Source of the DNA: Labia minor
Taxonomy: Eukaryota > Arthropoda > Insecta > Dermaptera > Spongiphoridae
Direction of reading: 5' to 3'
Assembly: GCA_963082975.1 (NCBI GenBank)
Contig: OY720350.1
Coordinates: 5,308,597 to 5,372,596 of the forward strand
DNA: 64,000 bases
Positions 32,961-45,284 of this stretch are shown one piece after another; within the stretch, counting starts at the first letter, position 1; the number at the start of each line of letters is the position of its first letter. Made by a program: the position numbers and the translations under genes. The notes below the pieces were generated by a model. That model searched no databases. It was not told the DNA's origin and saw nothing but the letters and a program-made list of their open reading frames with translations.

Positions 32961-33732
32961 AATAATACTTTATATAAAAAAAAAACTTTTTTAAAAAACC
33001 ACGTTTTTAACGCACTAAAAAGAAGAAAATAATTTTTCTGAAACCCCATAGGTACTGACATTACAAACAAGAGATATGATTTGAAGAAAATTTTCTATAA
33101 CGTAAAACGTGGGGCGCAACTATGGCTAAAATATTCTGTATCGTATAAAAATTTATAAATAAATGTTATTAGGTACAAATTAATAGGATAAATGAATTCA
33201 TATTTTAATTAGCTTCAAAAAGTAAAGCTTATAACTTATCGAAATTTTTAAAAGAGGTAAATTTAATTTATGAAAAGATTACCTTTAGATTACTAATAAT
33301 ATTCACTTTTAAAAAATTCTGATAAAAAATGACATCCTAACAATATTCTGGTAAATAATATAAGAAATTTAACTTGAAGAAATCTAAAACTAAATTTTGC
33401 TACTGCAAAACTTCTAGCAAATATTTAATATTTATGTTAATAAAATTTCTAAAGTGTAAATTGAAGATGTTTATTTAATATTAAGGAATTAATTTTCCAA
33501 AAAAAATTTACATTAATAAAAGTATTCTGTTGGATTACTAATAATATTCCCTTTTACAAAAAGTCTGGTAAAAAATGGCCCCACGTTTTACGTTATAGAA
33601 AATTTTCTTCAAATCATATCTCTTGTTTGTAATGTCAGTACCTATGGGGTTTCAGAAAAATTATTTTCTTCTTTTTAGTGCGTTAAAAACGTGGTTTTTT
33701 AAAAAAGTTTTTTTTTTATATAAAGTATTATT
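32961..33732. mobile_element. foldback element with 155-bp inverted repeats
   Basis: The arms 32961-33115 and 33578-33732 are mutually reverse-complementary with exactly symmetric coordinates (AATAATACTTTATATAAA, then GCCCCACGTTTTACGTTATA at the inner edge). The 462-bp centre is AT-rich and non-coding. A diverged single-arm relative is recognisable at about 48330-48470 (CTTTTTAGTCCATTGGGAAA and ACGTTATTTTATAAAATT versus CTTTTTAGTGCGTTAAAAAC and GTGGTTTTTTAAAAAAGTT). This fits a non-autonomous foldback DNA transposon. Confidence 0.88.
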
Positions 33733-35957
33733 GATTAAATTTTATTTTGATTAATACTTGTTACTTGCTAATATACAAGATACAAGTAACTCGTATAAAA
33801 AGTAGATTTATTTTAGGATTATAAATATTTAATCTTTAATTGTGTAATAAACACAAAAAATAATTTTTTGTAAGTCTATTAATTAAAAAAATCAAACATG
33901 AAAAAAAAGTTACTATATTACTTTTACATATAATTATTACCCCTCTCTTCCTCCCCCCTTAATTCAATAAATATATTATTATTTATTATAATTAAATTGA
34001 AAAAATACAAATTCAATCGCCCCCAGTAATATAGATTGACCATCTTTCACATTTACTATGATCAATCACTGATACTAATGGGATGAAGTTTAATTTTCCA
34101 ATAATTTCAGGTGTTTTTTTTTTGTTCCAAAATATTTATAAAGAAATCTAGTAAAGAATTGAAGATTGATCTGATTTAATGATAAAAAAAACCATTCATT
34201 ATGTTGGATAGATAAATGACCAATCGATTTTCTACAATTCCCTTTTAATTTATCTTCACTAGTGAGATGATGATAGATGGTGAATTAAGCTTAAAGTGTC
34301 CCATGAGAATTATTGATTTTAAATTTAAGTGGCATTTTATTTACGATCAATTATTGACAATGAAAAAAAAAATTTAAAAATGTGATGGGTGATATTTTCT
34401 AAACTGGAAAGAGAGTTTCTCAGTCAATTTAATACATAATAATTTCAAGAATTAAATATAAAATTAAATATTATAAATAAATAATACGCGAGTATATAGG
34501 TTCTACATATAAAAATTATCAAATTTTAACTACCTACTCGTCGCTATTTTAGAAAAGATTAATCAATCCTTAATCATTCAAATTTCTAATGGTAGCAATA
34601 TCAAAATATATTTGTTAATTTAAATGTTTCTAGTTTTTTTTTTCTTTCACTAGATGGTGTTAATGTCTATATATCAATAAAAAGTTACAATGATTGGAAA
34701 ATGAATGAAATATTTTAAAAATTACCCAAAATGATGATTATTTTTATTATAAAAAAGATGACAACAAATTGGTAAAGTCTACAATGTGAATTCTATGAGT
34801 AAAGTGAAAATTTAATTGAAATTTTAAATTTGGTATAGTAAGAAGGACATTTAAACTGTCAAGATCAATATCAATCATATGACAGTTTAGAATTAATTGA
34901 AAAGATTAGAATACAAAAAAAGAAAAAAAATTTATTTAAAAAAAAGGACAAAGACTTTAATTAAAATTTTAAAACTATACAAATATATATATTGAAAGAG
35001 AGAGAGAGAAATAAAGAGATAAAGGACAAAATATTAATTATATATATAATATGAATTCACTTTGTTTAATTTGATAGAATATAATATTAATTTAATAATG
35101 CGATTTAAAAGCATAAAGGATAGAAACCCATGAAATAATCCTTAAAGAAATATAATTTATTAGAAAAGATTGACATCAAAGGAGAGGTTGAAAGAAAAAG
35201 AGAGAAATATAATAAAGCTTAATCAACAAATTAAGAGAAATCTTTATAATTAATTCATAAATTTATAAGAAAATCATATTTGTGGAAATACTATTCAATT
35301 CATTATCTTAGCAGAGAGAGATATTATTAATAAAATGGGAATTAAATTAAAAGGATGATTTTGTTTTTTTGGTTTTGTTTTATTGTAAACTTTATTAAGT
35401 TGGATTTGTTTCTTATTATATTTATCAAAGGGATTACTATATTTAAAAAAGGAAAGAAACAAAATTTCAATTGAGGTACTCAATTTGATTTAGAAATATT
35501 ATTTCATCTTGTTGCTGTTGTTGTTATTTTAGGCTGCAGTTGTGTTTTCATCGTAATAAAAAAATGAATATAGAGCAAATTATTTCAAATATAGAAATGG
35601 AAAACATGAAACTTTCATTTGTGTGGATAAATTCATTTCTGGTTTTATATATATATATATATATATATAGATAAAAACATTTTTACTTAAATTTAAAAAA
35701 ATGATTTCATTTATATAATAAATGGAAATATTGTATTATTTCACATATGATTTTTAATTAAATTTGACATTATATATCCAAACAATTTCTAAAATCCAAG
35801 TTATTCAAGTTAAATTTGGAAAATTAACCTCATTTTTTTTTTAACAATTTTCAATTTATAAATGAAAAAGTAATAATAAAATCAATAGATTAATTGTATA
35901 CACATAATTATGTTGATCTACAGAAGGCATTGTAACATGTAACAATTGTGTTCAAAT
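33733..35957. other. AT-rich non-coding filler
   Basis: AT runs (35648-35668), A-rich tracts and a GA run (34996-35009). No gene or recognisable element. Confidence 0.55.
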
Positions 35958-36760
35958 ATTTGAATATTTATCTTATCTATCTTTGTGGTTCTACGAAACT
36001 CGAAAGTTCTTATATAACCCTAACTATATCTGGAGATGTATAGAGATCATGCAATTCCTTGTTATGCAATCTCCGCCATTCACCAGTGTCCTTATATTTC
36101 TTTGTCCCATAAATGCTGCTAAGAATCCTATTCTCAAATACTCTAAATCTGCTCTCTCATGCCTCACACCCATAAAATAAAACCAGTAAAATAATTGTTT
36201 TATATATTTTAATTTTAATTTATTTTGATAATAGTTTTGATGAGATAAGCCTCTTTAATGCATGATAACAGGCGTTACTCGATTAAAACCTCGATTTGAA
36301 TACTTCTCGAATATTATTATCCTTCCGGATTACATTAAATTTTTCTACATTTTCAAATTCTACATTTTGTATGTTAAAACTTTTTGTGTTAATACTGTCT
36401 CTATTACTAAATATTTTGTCTTATCACTATTAATTTCAATCCCCACCTTTTTTATGCTTTCTGTTTGAGTTTTCTACGCTATCTTTAATTACAATTGTCG
36501 AATCTCCTATTATTTTCCCTGTAACCTAATACTTGAATTTTTTTGTCTAATTGGATTCCGTTTGATTTTTCCCCAATTTGTCTAATTATATACTCCAGTA
36601 CTAAATTAAATAAAATTCGTGATAATGCGCCTCCTTGTTTTAATCTATTCCGAATTTCCAAAGTTTCTGACAGTTGATTCCCGCACTTACTCTTCCTTTA
36701 CATCTTCAAGACTGATCGCATGTGGCCTTCGGTAACTTAGTGAACTTAGCTAATGCATTT
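35958..36760 (-). pseudogene. LINE-B remnant (RT palm to 3' end)
   Basis: The minus strand reads, in broken frames, NRLKQGGALSRILFNLVLEY (RT block before the catalytic box), EINSDKTKYLVIET, then ERADLEYLRIGFLAAFMGQRN and GDCITRNCMISIH. It then runs to the family's 3' tail (ACTTTCGAGTTTCGTAGAAC). The canonical LINE Gly-Leu-Arg-Gln-Gly-Cys is changed, and the FADD region is not recognisable. It is dead. Confidence 0.75.
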
Positions 36761-36769
36761 GAACTGTTT

Positions 36770-37995
36770 ACCAACTTATAAAAATTGAAATTTCTTAATA
36801 GGACTTCAATGCCAGCAACCTACATTTATTAAAATAATTATTTAGTTATATATTTCATCTTTTTTTGGAATTACGCATACAATCATAAACAGCATCTTTG
36901 CAAATTGAACAAGGCCGACGAGTCATCCTTTTGGGAATCTTAACATAACAAATCTTCTGTTTGTTGCACGAACATAATTTTTAAGTAAAGTAAAAATATC
37001 CTCATCACTTTTGTATCTTTCATTAAATAATAAGTTAATAATTTTTCTATGGCTGACATATCACCGAAAACCATTCGTATAAAAACAGATAACTGTGCAA
37101 TGCCGACAATAAAGACCGTAGATTCGTCAAACTGTAGTCACAATACAATGGATTTATTAAATGTTTATGTATAATATTTTCAAGATTTTGGTTAATTCTT
37201 TCGGCTCTACACATAACTGTATTAATACGTTAACGACATATTTTTTATGGATGTCATTATTTCCGATTTATTTTTAAAATTTTGTAATAACATACTTCAA
37301 GTTTAATAAAAGCCTCTTTCCATACTTCCCCATCTGGAAATAATTTATTATGTTTAATTAAACTATCAACAACTTTCAATGAGGCAATTGTAGCATTATT
37401 CAAGTTGATATTGTATTTGAAAAAAATATTTTGTGTTGTACAGTTATTTGTGTCTTCAGTTGTTGCATTTTGTTCTTTTTTAACCCAATACCACGTGGAT
37501 AATTTTCTTGAAAGTTTTTATAAACTATTAGAAAATGTTTTTCAACGTTTGCTTCTTTAGGAAAGGCTACACTGTTGCATTATAAATAAAACACACACAT
37601 TTATCGTTCATTATAGTAGAGAAATAATCTTCTTCCCTTTCGCTGTGTGATAATGATAAGTTTTTATTTATTTTCCTGCCTGTACTTGGTTTATAAATTC
37701 TAATATAATAGAATGAAATATTAATCGTATTTAAAACAATAATAAATAATAACTAACATTCCTGCTTCTGTTGACTGTTTGAATAAAATAACAAGAGAAG
37801 AAAACTCTTCAAAAATAGAATTGTTAAATATATTGACCTCATTTAACAAATAACCATAAAAAAAGAACAAGAAATGACAAATGTATGAAGAATAACCAGA
37901 GAATACTTAGAAAATTCACGAAGAAGAAAATTTTTTAATTTTAGCTTGGCGGGTTACTTTTAAAACATTTGCGGTCGTCGTGTTGGCCACTCCTG
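36770..37995 (-). pseudogene. decayed hAT-B element with transposase remnant
   Basis: The element's left terminus lies at 37995 on the minus strand. Its sequence, CAGGAGTGGCCAACACG then ACGACCGCAAATG and AGTAACCCGC, closely matches the left end of hAT-B at 51220. Further in, the minus strand encodes broken transposase pieces, including FDESTVFIVGIAQLSVFIR and MVFGDM, parallel to FDESMDYTGTAQLCVFI in hAT-B. Stops and frameshifts are many. The other end was not located and may be lost near 36.77 kb next to the LINE-B remnant. Confidence 0.72.
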
Positions 37996-38059
37996 GTACG
38001 AATATAGACAGGGATAGAATAATAGACATGATGTGCCAATCAGGCATCAAAATGAGAAG

Positions 38060-38478
38060 ATTGCTGTCTCTTTAGGAAAAGAATAATAAAGTTGTTACTA
38101 TATTATAAAATTATCCCCACTCATTTCCCACTAACTTCTTACTAACGTTGTACCATCTTTTGTGTTGTCTTCCTTGTTTTCTTTTTCCTTCGATTGGCCA
38201 CCATTCCGTCCCTACCTTCGTCCATCTTTCATCGTTTAGCCTTGCTATGTGATCTGCCCATTTCGATTTTAATTTCCTTATTTCTCTTGATATGTTGTAT
38301 AATTTTTTTTATTTTTTTTTTGTATATTGGGGAAGAAAAAGAAAAGAAAAAAAGAAATTTGGAAAAAAATGGGAGAGGCCTATGCCCAAAATTGGCCTAA
38401 TAAATAATTGATATTATTTATTTGTATTATATGTAAAATAAAAAAGGTATCATAATTAGGCTTAAATAAATAAATAAA
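38060..38478. mobile_element. RTE-like LINE 3' end with 5' inversion
   Basis: On the minus strand (about 38115-38300) the DNA encodes ISREIRKLKSKWADHIARLN, then WTKVGTEWWPIEGKRKQGRQ, the C-terminal LINE domain. Immediately to the right, on the plus strand, IWKKMGEAYAQNWPNK and a stop (about 38357-38403) give the last residues of the same kind of protein, followed by a short 3' UTR and a TAAATAAATAAATAAAA tail ending at about 38479. The two halves face each other, the signature of a twin-primed, 5'-inverted LINE insertion. A few residues between them are missing. Confidence 0.75.
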
Positions 38479-38481
38479 ATT

Positions 38482-38773
38482 ACGCTCCAGAGCATGTGAT
38501 TTGCAGTCGTGTTAAAAAATTAATTACGGTTTTCAATCAAGCTTAAATTCTATATCTAGCAGTTTAATACAATTTTTAATCATGTGAAAAACTATCAACG
38601 ATATATCTTTATTTTCACGGACACTTTAGAGGAAAAAAATGAAAACGTGGTAGGCTGTGGTCCTCTTCCGGATGAGCTACATTTCTCAATAGTTGGTAGA
38701 AAACTAATTTTGAATAATGCCCGTGTACCAAATTTTATTATTCTAGTTCAAACCGTTTTTGCGTAATCTGTGT

Positions 38774-38833
<60 letters not shown>

Positions 38834-38950
38834 AGACATTTTTCTTAATCTTGGTGAAAATGACTCACGGACCTTCAAAACGTATAAAAACATCAAAATC
38901 TCGATATCAAAATTATCGTGATCGCATTACTATCTCTGGCGAGATAATAA
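38482..38950 (+). repeat. repeat family A, copy 2, with expanded (AC)n
   Basis: Collinear with copy 1 from TGATTTGCAGTCGTG to CTATCTCTGGCGAGATAATAA but lacking the left about 100 bp. The internal CA-rich patch has grown to about 28 AC units (38775-38830). It abuts the LINE tail directly. Confidence 0.88.
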
Positions 38951-39490
38951 AAAATTATTATCATTATATCTACATAATCTGATTGACTTAATATAAACCA
39001 ATAATTTTTTTTTATTGGTTATATTTTTTAATTTATTTAGAGTTATATAAAAAAAGTTATTATATTAAATCTGACATATAATAACATTTATCGAACTAAC
39101 TTAATAACAAAAACCACTCGTATGGAAGTTTTACAAATCGTCAACAAATTCAATTAATATATTTAATACCACTAAGTGTAAAAGTGTTTATTAATATGTG
39201 TTTATAGATAATGTGCACATTGCATCAGGTTTTATGTATCTATCTAATGATATTTATATCGAATGTATGGTGTATGTATGTAACGTAGCTATAATTAAGA
39301 GAGTATATGTATATGTAGTATAATATTATATATTTATTAGCATATAAATAGAAATAGTTTTTTTTTCGATTTGATTTTATTTTTATGTTATATATTTTTA
39401 TATGTATTTACTTATAACTTGTAGTTTGCTTTGTTTTTTTTTACTTTAACAGTAGCTATACCGTTTATTATCAGAAAAATGGTCCTTTTT

Positions 39491-40098
39491 TTAATATCTC
39501 GCCAGAGATAGTATTGTGATCATGAAAATTTTTGATGTTGAGATTTTGATATTTTTATACATTTTGAAGGTTCCTGAATCATTTTCACTAAGGTTGAGAA
39601 AAATGTCTGTGTGTCTGTCTGTGTGTGTATGTATATAGACAAGATTACTCCAGATTACGCTAGAATCGTGAAATTTGGTACTTGGGCATTATTCAAAATT
39701 CGTAGTTTTCTATCAACTTTTGAAAAATTTAGCTCAACCGGAAGAGGGTCATTACCTACAACGTTTTGATTTTTTTTTCCTTTAAAGTGATTGTAAAAAT
39801 AAAGATATATGTTTGATAGTTTTTCACATGATTGAAAATTGTATAGAACTGCTATATATAGAATTTCAGCTTGATTGATTGAATCACTGAAAGTACCAGA
39901 ATTAATTTTTTAACACTGCAAATCTCACGCGCCAACGCGTGACGTGGTGCTATCAACAAAGAGCTAAACATGCACTCCTTTATTAGATATTATTTATTAA
40001 TTTTAATTTATAATTAATTAAATTTAATTTAAATATAATATATGTGATAATTAACCCAATTCAAATTGCGAGATAGTCGAGTGGAGACACTCCAGCTA
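39491..40098 (-). repeat. repeat family A, copy 3
   Basis: Full-length copy in the opposite orientation, running from TATCTCGCCAGAGATAGTAT at its right terminus to AATTGCGAGATAG and GACACTCCAGCT on the far side. The internal microsatellite is a mixed CAGA/CACA run (39603-39637). Confidence 0.88.
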
Positions 40099-41868
40099 AT
40101 TTTTGTCAAGTTGACATGTCAGTGAACATATTCATTAAATTCACATGATAAATAAATATCATCTCTTTCATTCTTTCTTTTTTATTTTTTTTTGTTTAAT
40201 TTTTCATCGATATTAGTACATTTTATTTATGAGTTTTTATTTTAAAAAGAAAAAAATATTTACTACTTTAGTATTTTATATAATTTAAACGTATTAATTC
40301 ATTAATTAAAATGAATTTTACAAACAAATGAGCCCAATTATAGATTATTTTCATGTATCGTATTGTATTCTATGTCCGTGTTTCATTGATGATAATAAAT
40401 GTCCCCACTCAGCAGGGTTGTTTAATAATTTCAGTCAAGATTTTAATCCCCTCACATTAAATTTATCTGCGTTTATGTGAAATCCCAACCCCGACTCTAC
40501 TCCAGTCGTTAAGCTTGTATGGGGGAGGAGGAGGAGATTTAAATTATAGCCTATAAAGTTATAGTAAACAAATTCCTCACCGACACTCGAAATCGTGCTT
40601 TTTGGCGGATATGAAATAAATGTCTTAACGGGCTTCGGAGGTCATTACTCTGGCCTTGTGACGTTGACGGGCCAATCATACTCTAAATATCACACACACA
40701 CACACACACATACACACACAAATAAATGTAGTATTTAAAAGGAAATTAGATTTAAAATCTTAGAGGGTAGAAAACATTTGAACAGGAGGGAAAGTAAATT
40801 GTAATCAGAAAAAGGAAATGTTTCAAATTGTAGAAAAAATAATAATAATAAAAGAGATAGAAGAGAAAATTAAATTGGATAATAAAGTGAAAAAAAAAAA
40901 AAATTAAAAAAAAGCAGATCATATTTTGATTTATATTATACTACCGCCCTAGTAGTCTAAAAAATCAAATTAATTATTAATAAAATATTTATTTGTTATA
41001 AAATTTTCATGGTTTTAATATTAAAGTAAATTTTAATTTTTCACCAATCATTTTTTATTAAACATTGGTTATCATCATCATTTATCTTATCATTTTTAAT
41101 ATTTTTATATTTTAATTTAAAATTAAGATATTTAAACTTTCTCTCTTCTCCGCGCCCGCTCTAACATTTTTACCGCCCCGGACAAAAAGACAAATTGACG
41201 CCCCTTTAAACAAAGACAAAAATTCATCATACATACATTAAACTGAACAATTACCAAAGAATCAACAAATATATTTTATAAATCAATATTTTATGTCAAT
41301 AACTACCAAAATGCTGCCCTTTAGAATGTCCGGGTCAGCCGGCCTTGGAGAGGGCGCTGCTCTTCTAATATTAGAAAAGAAAAAAGTACTTAAATACGCT
41401 CATTAATAAATGAAAAAAAAATATTTATGTTTATTATTATATTTATTTTAATTCAATTACTTAAATGGAATGCATATAACAATGAATCATGGAGAGATTT
41501 TATATTGAGTCAGGTTTGATTTTAAATAGGCAACCGTACTATTTTGCTAATCAATTCACAAAGTGAACCTGAAAAGCCGTGTGTTGGGAATGAACCTTTT
41601 TACGTTATAAAAACATAAAAGTGTCAATCGTTTAAAAAGAAATTGATATTAAAAATTAATTTCTTTAATCATGATTCAGATATATTAATTAAAATAAATT
41701 TAATGTTTTATTTATTAAAAATCAACTAAACTGAGATTTCAATCTACAATTCAATATTAGATAAATTAATAATATCATAAATATGCAAAAGGCATTCATT
41801 CATGACTGAAAAAATTAATATGAAAGTTGAGGCTGATGTTTTTGATAACTGCATCAAAAAAAGAAGGG
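40099..41868. other. non-coding filler
   Basis: A CA microsatellite (40691-40719) lies in AT-rich DNA. Moderately complex patches at 40390-40690 and 41140-41370 contain no frame or element I recognise. Confidence 0.45.
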
Positions 41869-41882
41869 TTTATTAAACGAGG

Positions 41883-42182
41883 GGTTGAAGGCGCCATTGG
41901 GGGTGTGGGTAGCGAACCTGCCTCACATTCACATGGTCCCGGGTTCAAATCTCGGGCCTGGCAATGGAATTTCCCTAGCTGGAGTCTATGGGACGGAGTC
42001 AACCCAGCCTCCAGGAACAACATTGGGGAAAAGCTACTTGATAGCGCCTCCGATCAAGAAGATAAAGGTTGAGAGGACCCGTTCTACTGATCATAGGACA
42101 CCTCATTGATATAACCAGCTTGATAGGCGTTGTGGTTGCCTAGGACGTACAAAGTCAGAGGTTTTTTTTTTTTTTGTTTTTT
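41883..42182 (+). mobile_element. tRNA-derived SINE, copy 2
   Basis: Same body as copy 1, with A-box region TGGGGGTGTGGGTAGCGAAC and B-box region CCCGGGTTCAAATCTCGGGC. The 3' tail is a long T run (42160-42182, interrupted once by G). It is flanked by a perfect 14-bp duplication TTTATTAAACGAGG at 41869-41882 and 42183-42196. Of the three copies this has the longest tail. Confidence 0.95.
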
Positions 42183-42196
42183 TTTATTAAACGAGG

Positions 42197-43784
42197 AGAT
42201 TATTAGTTTACATACTCTGATTTCTCTCAAATATAAGTATATATTATATTATACATAATATATTATAATATCAAAATGATGAAAATTTACAATTATTGTC
42301 AATATTTATTTAAACTAAATAGAAAAACATTTTATATTATATTTAAATAGATAAAAAAAATATGTATTTACAACTAATTTGAAAAGTCAGAAAGATAATG
42401 AAAATAGAATCTCTATAAAAGGAAGGAATAAAATTGTTCATACAATACACTAGTATAAGTACTTATATATACACAACACTTGCATAGAATATAATTTTTG
42501 TAAAGACATTAAAATTAGAATATCAAACTTTATTATTACTTGTATAAAGTCAATTAAAAAAATAATATTTTGCCAGTTTTTTTCTTTAGCAGTAAATTAT
42601 CATTTCATTTACTCTTGTGATGAGTTTTTATGCAGACAAAAAAAAAATAGTTCAATGCAGAGATTGAAATTTTCTTTTGAAAATGTTTTTTTTTTTTTTT
42701 TTTTGGTTTTTAATTTGAAATAAAACAGCATCCATTACGTTAATGAATGTACTAAAACGTTCAAAGCAAAATTGTTTACTTAATTAAAGAAAGAAATAAC
42801 CATTCAAATTATAATTATAATTTCAATCTGTAAATGTTTAAATGAAAATGGAATTTTAATTTTAATTATTCAAAAATTGTAAATTATAAAATATTATTAA
42901 ATAATAATAAAATAAATAATTTTCTCATTTATTTCATACAGGTATTTCATAAATATTTATATTTGCATTAAAAAAAAAAATAGAGTATTCAATGAAAGTT
43001 TAAATAAAAATTTATATATATATAAATACTTAAAAAATTATTTTTATAGACTATGATGAGAATAAAATTTAAATAAAAATATTAATAATAAATAAATAAA
43101 TAAACGGAAATTTTCTTCACTTGTTCACTTTTCTATTTTCAATTGTCAGTTGTCAGCATCGCTTTAGAGATAACTTTAGAGTGATATTTAAAAAAAATTA
43201 CCACTTACCATTTATTTTTAACTCAACCTACTGTATATTATTAATTTTAGAATAAAAATTTGAATTAAAAAAATTTTTTTTTTGTATTACAACACTACAT
43301 AAAAGGTTGTTATTATTTTATTATTAAAAATATATAATTCAATGGAAAACTTTTTATTTATACTAGAATTATAGAAAAAAAAATGATAGATTATTAATGA
43401 AAAGTGAAATATTCAATAAAAAAATATTTAAATTCTTCCAACCCCAATTAGATTTTTTTTTTTTTTTTTTTTTTGTAAAGGGTAAAGTAGATTGATGTCA
43501 CTCCCATTTGTGATACATCAATTTCTCTCTTTCTATGTCAGTATAAAATAAATAAACTTGAGTAAACAAAAGCCTTAAAGTCTACTATCTAACCAAACTA
43601 ACAGAAAAGTGGATGTTGACGTTGTTGATTAATATACCTAGGTATACTATAGGTACTATAGTATAGGTATTAGATTTAATGTGTTAAGAGAGGAGTGGTT
43701 GGGCCTTACACTTGTCACAAACAACCTAAACAAATTGTATAAACTTTCTTTTTACCTATTAAAATGATGAAGAGTAGGACTTAC
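42197..43784. other. AT-rich intron 3' of the Dscam exon
   Basis: Only low-complexity AT-rich DNA with T runs (42687-42704, 43455-43474). No element is recognised. In gene orientation this is the start of the intron downstream of the exon. Confidence 0.5.
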
Positions 43785-43927
43785 CTGCACGGATGTTAAC
43801 ATCGCGACTAACGATTGTCCCTAAAGTGTTGGTTGCTCTACATCGATAAACTGCTGCATGAATTTCATGAGAAAATCTTTCAGCGGCAAATGGTGGAAAT
43901 TCAATCGAACCATTACGATGTACTAAT
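43785..43927 (-). CDS. Dscam: Dscam-family exon (C-terminal part of Ig domain 1)
   Basis: The minus-strand exon of 143 bp is bounded by an acceptor (T-rich tract then TTACAG, just above 43927) and a canonical donor GTAAGT (43784 down to 43779). It enters in phase 2 and leaves in phase 1. The 47 complete codons read LVHRNGSIEFPPFAAERF, then YRCRATNTLGTIVSRDVNIR and A. YxC is the second cysteine strand of an immunoglobulin domain, and SRDVNIRA is the hallmark end of Dscam Ig1 leading into Ig2. Dscam proteins are neuronal and immune cell-surface receptors for homophilic recognition. The split GCA-G codon would continue to Val, as in known Dscams. Which paralogue this is, and whether the neighbouring exons are alternative, cannot be told from one exon. 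No other host exon was found in the window. Confidence 0.82.
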
Positions 43928-45284
43928 CTGTAACCAGATAAATACAAAATAAATTAAAAAAAATACAAATATATATTATATATTTTATTTGTGTGTGTAA
44001 ATAAATAAATAAAAAAAACATTACTTGTTAAGTAAATATGCACAACTAATCAGAAAATAATATACTTAAATGACCCAAATTATTTAATTTATTAAATGAT
44101 AACAAATTATAACGAAAATTTTTTGATGAAATAAATAGCCAATCAAATTCTTCAATTTCGAGTCACGTGTTCAAAAATAGCCAATAAGACAACAATTACA
44201 CTGAAAAGATCCCTCCGTTTGATAAGATCCCTCTTGCTTGTTGCTAGGGAACAAACTGTTTTTGTCATTTAATAAATAGTAATCCTTTGCATTTTAAAAT
44301 GTGCTTTAAAAAATGCTTACAGGAAACAGCCCTCCGCCTTCGGCGTCGGGCGGTTTCCAATCAACATGCTTTCTAATTGTTATAAAATTATTTCGAATTA
44401 TCAATGCCCTTGGGACATTACAGCTAATAACAATTTTAGTATTTGTAATGATAAATAAATAAAAAAAAAAAAAAATGAATTTATTGTAGTAACAAATCAA
44501 ATAAATAATCTCTTCTTATAGATAAAATTTAAATTAGAATTGATTATAATTGAATTGAAATATAATTTAGTATGTAATTTTAATGTTAATCTTAATGTTA
44601 GTAGTGTTAATTTTCTACATTAATATTGAGATTTTTTGTAAATTTATAATTAAATTATTATTTTTTTTTTAATCAAATATGTATCATATTATTAAAAATT
44701 TTATATCAAAATTATATTAATAAATATATAACTAATTATTTCTGAGAATTTTAAATTATCTAGGCACATGTTCGGTAAATGGTAATCAATTTTTATTTTC
44801 TCTCTCTCTCTCACTTTATTTTTTGTTTCTCTTCCATATTCTCTCTACTCCCCCACTCGTTCTACTTCACATTTTTATTATAAATGACATTAGACAATAG
44901 ATAACCTGTAAGCCATATGCCGTAGGTTTAGGCAAAGTTTGCAAAATGAGAGGGCCATTTGGACAATGTGACGAAAACTTGCAAGAGACAATTGAGCAAT
45001 TTTCACGGCACGAGGATAATAAGGGAAGCGAATGGCATGCGACAAATCAAGCAAATTTGCAAGGAAAACATCAAAAGAGGGAGATAGTGATTGTCTGAAT
45101 GTAGTATTTGGCTCACTAAATTTTTCTTTATTACATTCGTCGATGTTGTTACTAATTGCTTTAGCTTGATAGTATAAAAAAATAACAAGAATTTATATTA
45201 ACTTTCTTTATTATAATATAATAAATAATATTACATAAATTAAAATATAAAATCAAATCGAAATCAAAAATAGTTTTAATATTA
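43928..45284. other. intron 5' of the Dscam exon; low-repeat patch at 44.88-45.16 kb
   Basis: AT-rich apart from a GC hairpin (CCGCCTTCGGCG) near 44335-44346 and a complex, non-simple patch at 44880-45160 (for example CCATATGCCGTAGGTTTAGG) without open frame or known element. The latter could be unique intronic or regulatory sequence. Confidence 0.4.

Noticed and set aside
38770-38982. 70-codon frame with a long Thr-His run
   Set aside because: Translation of the AC microsatellite inside repeat family A.
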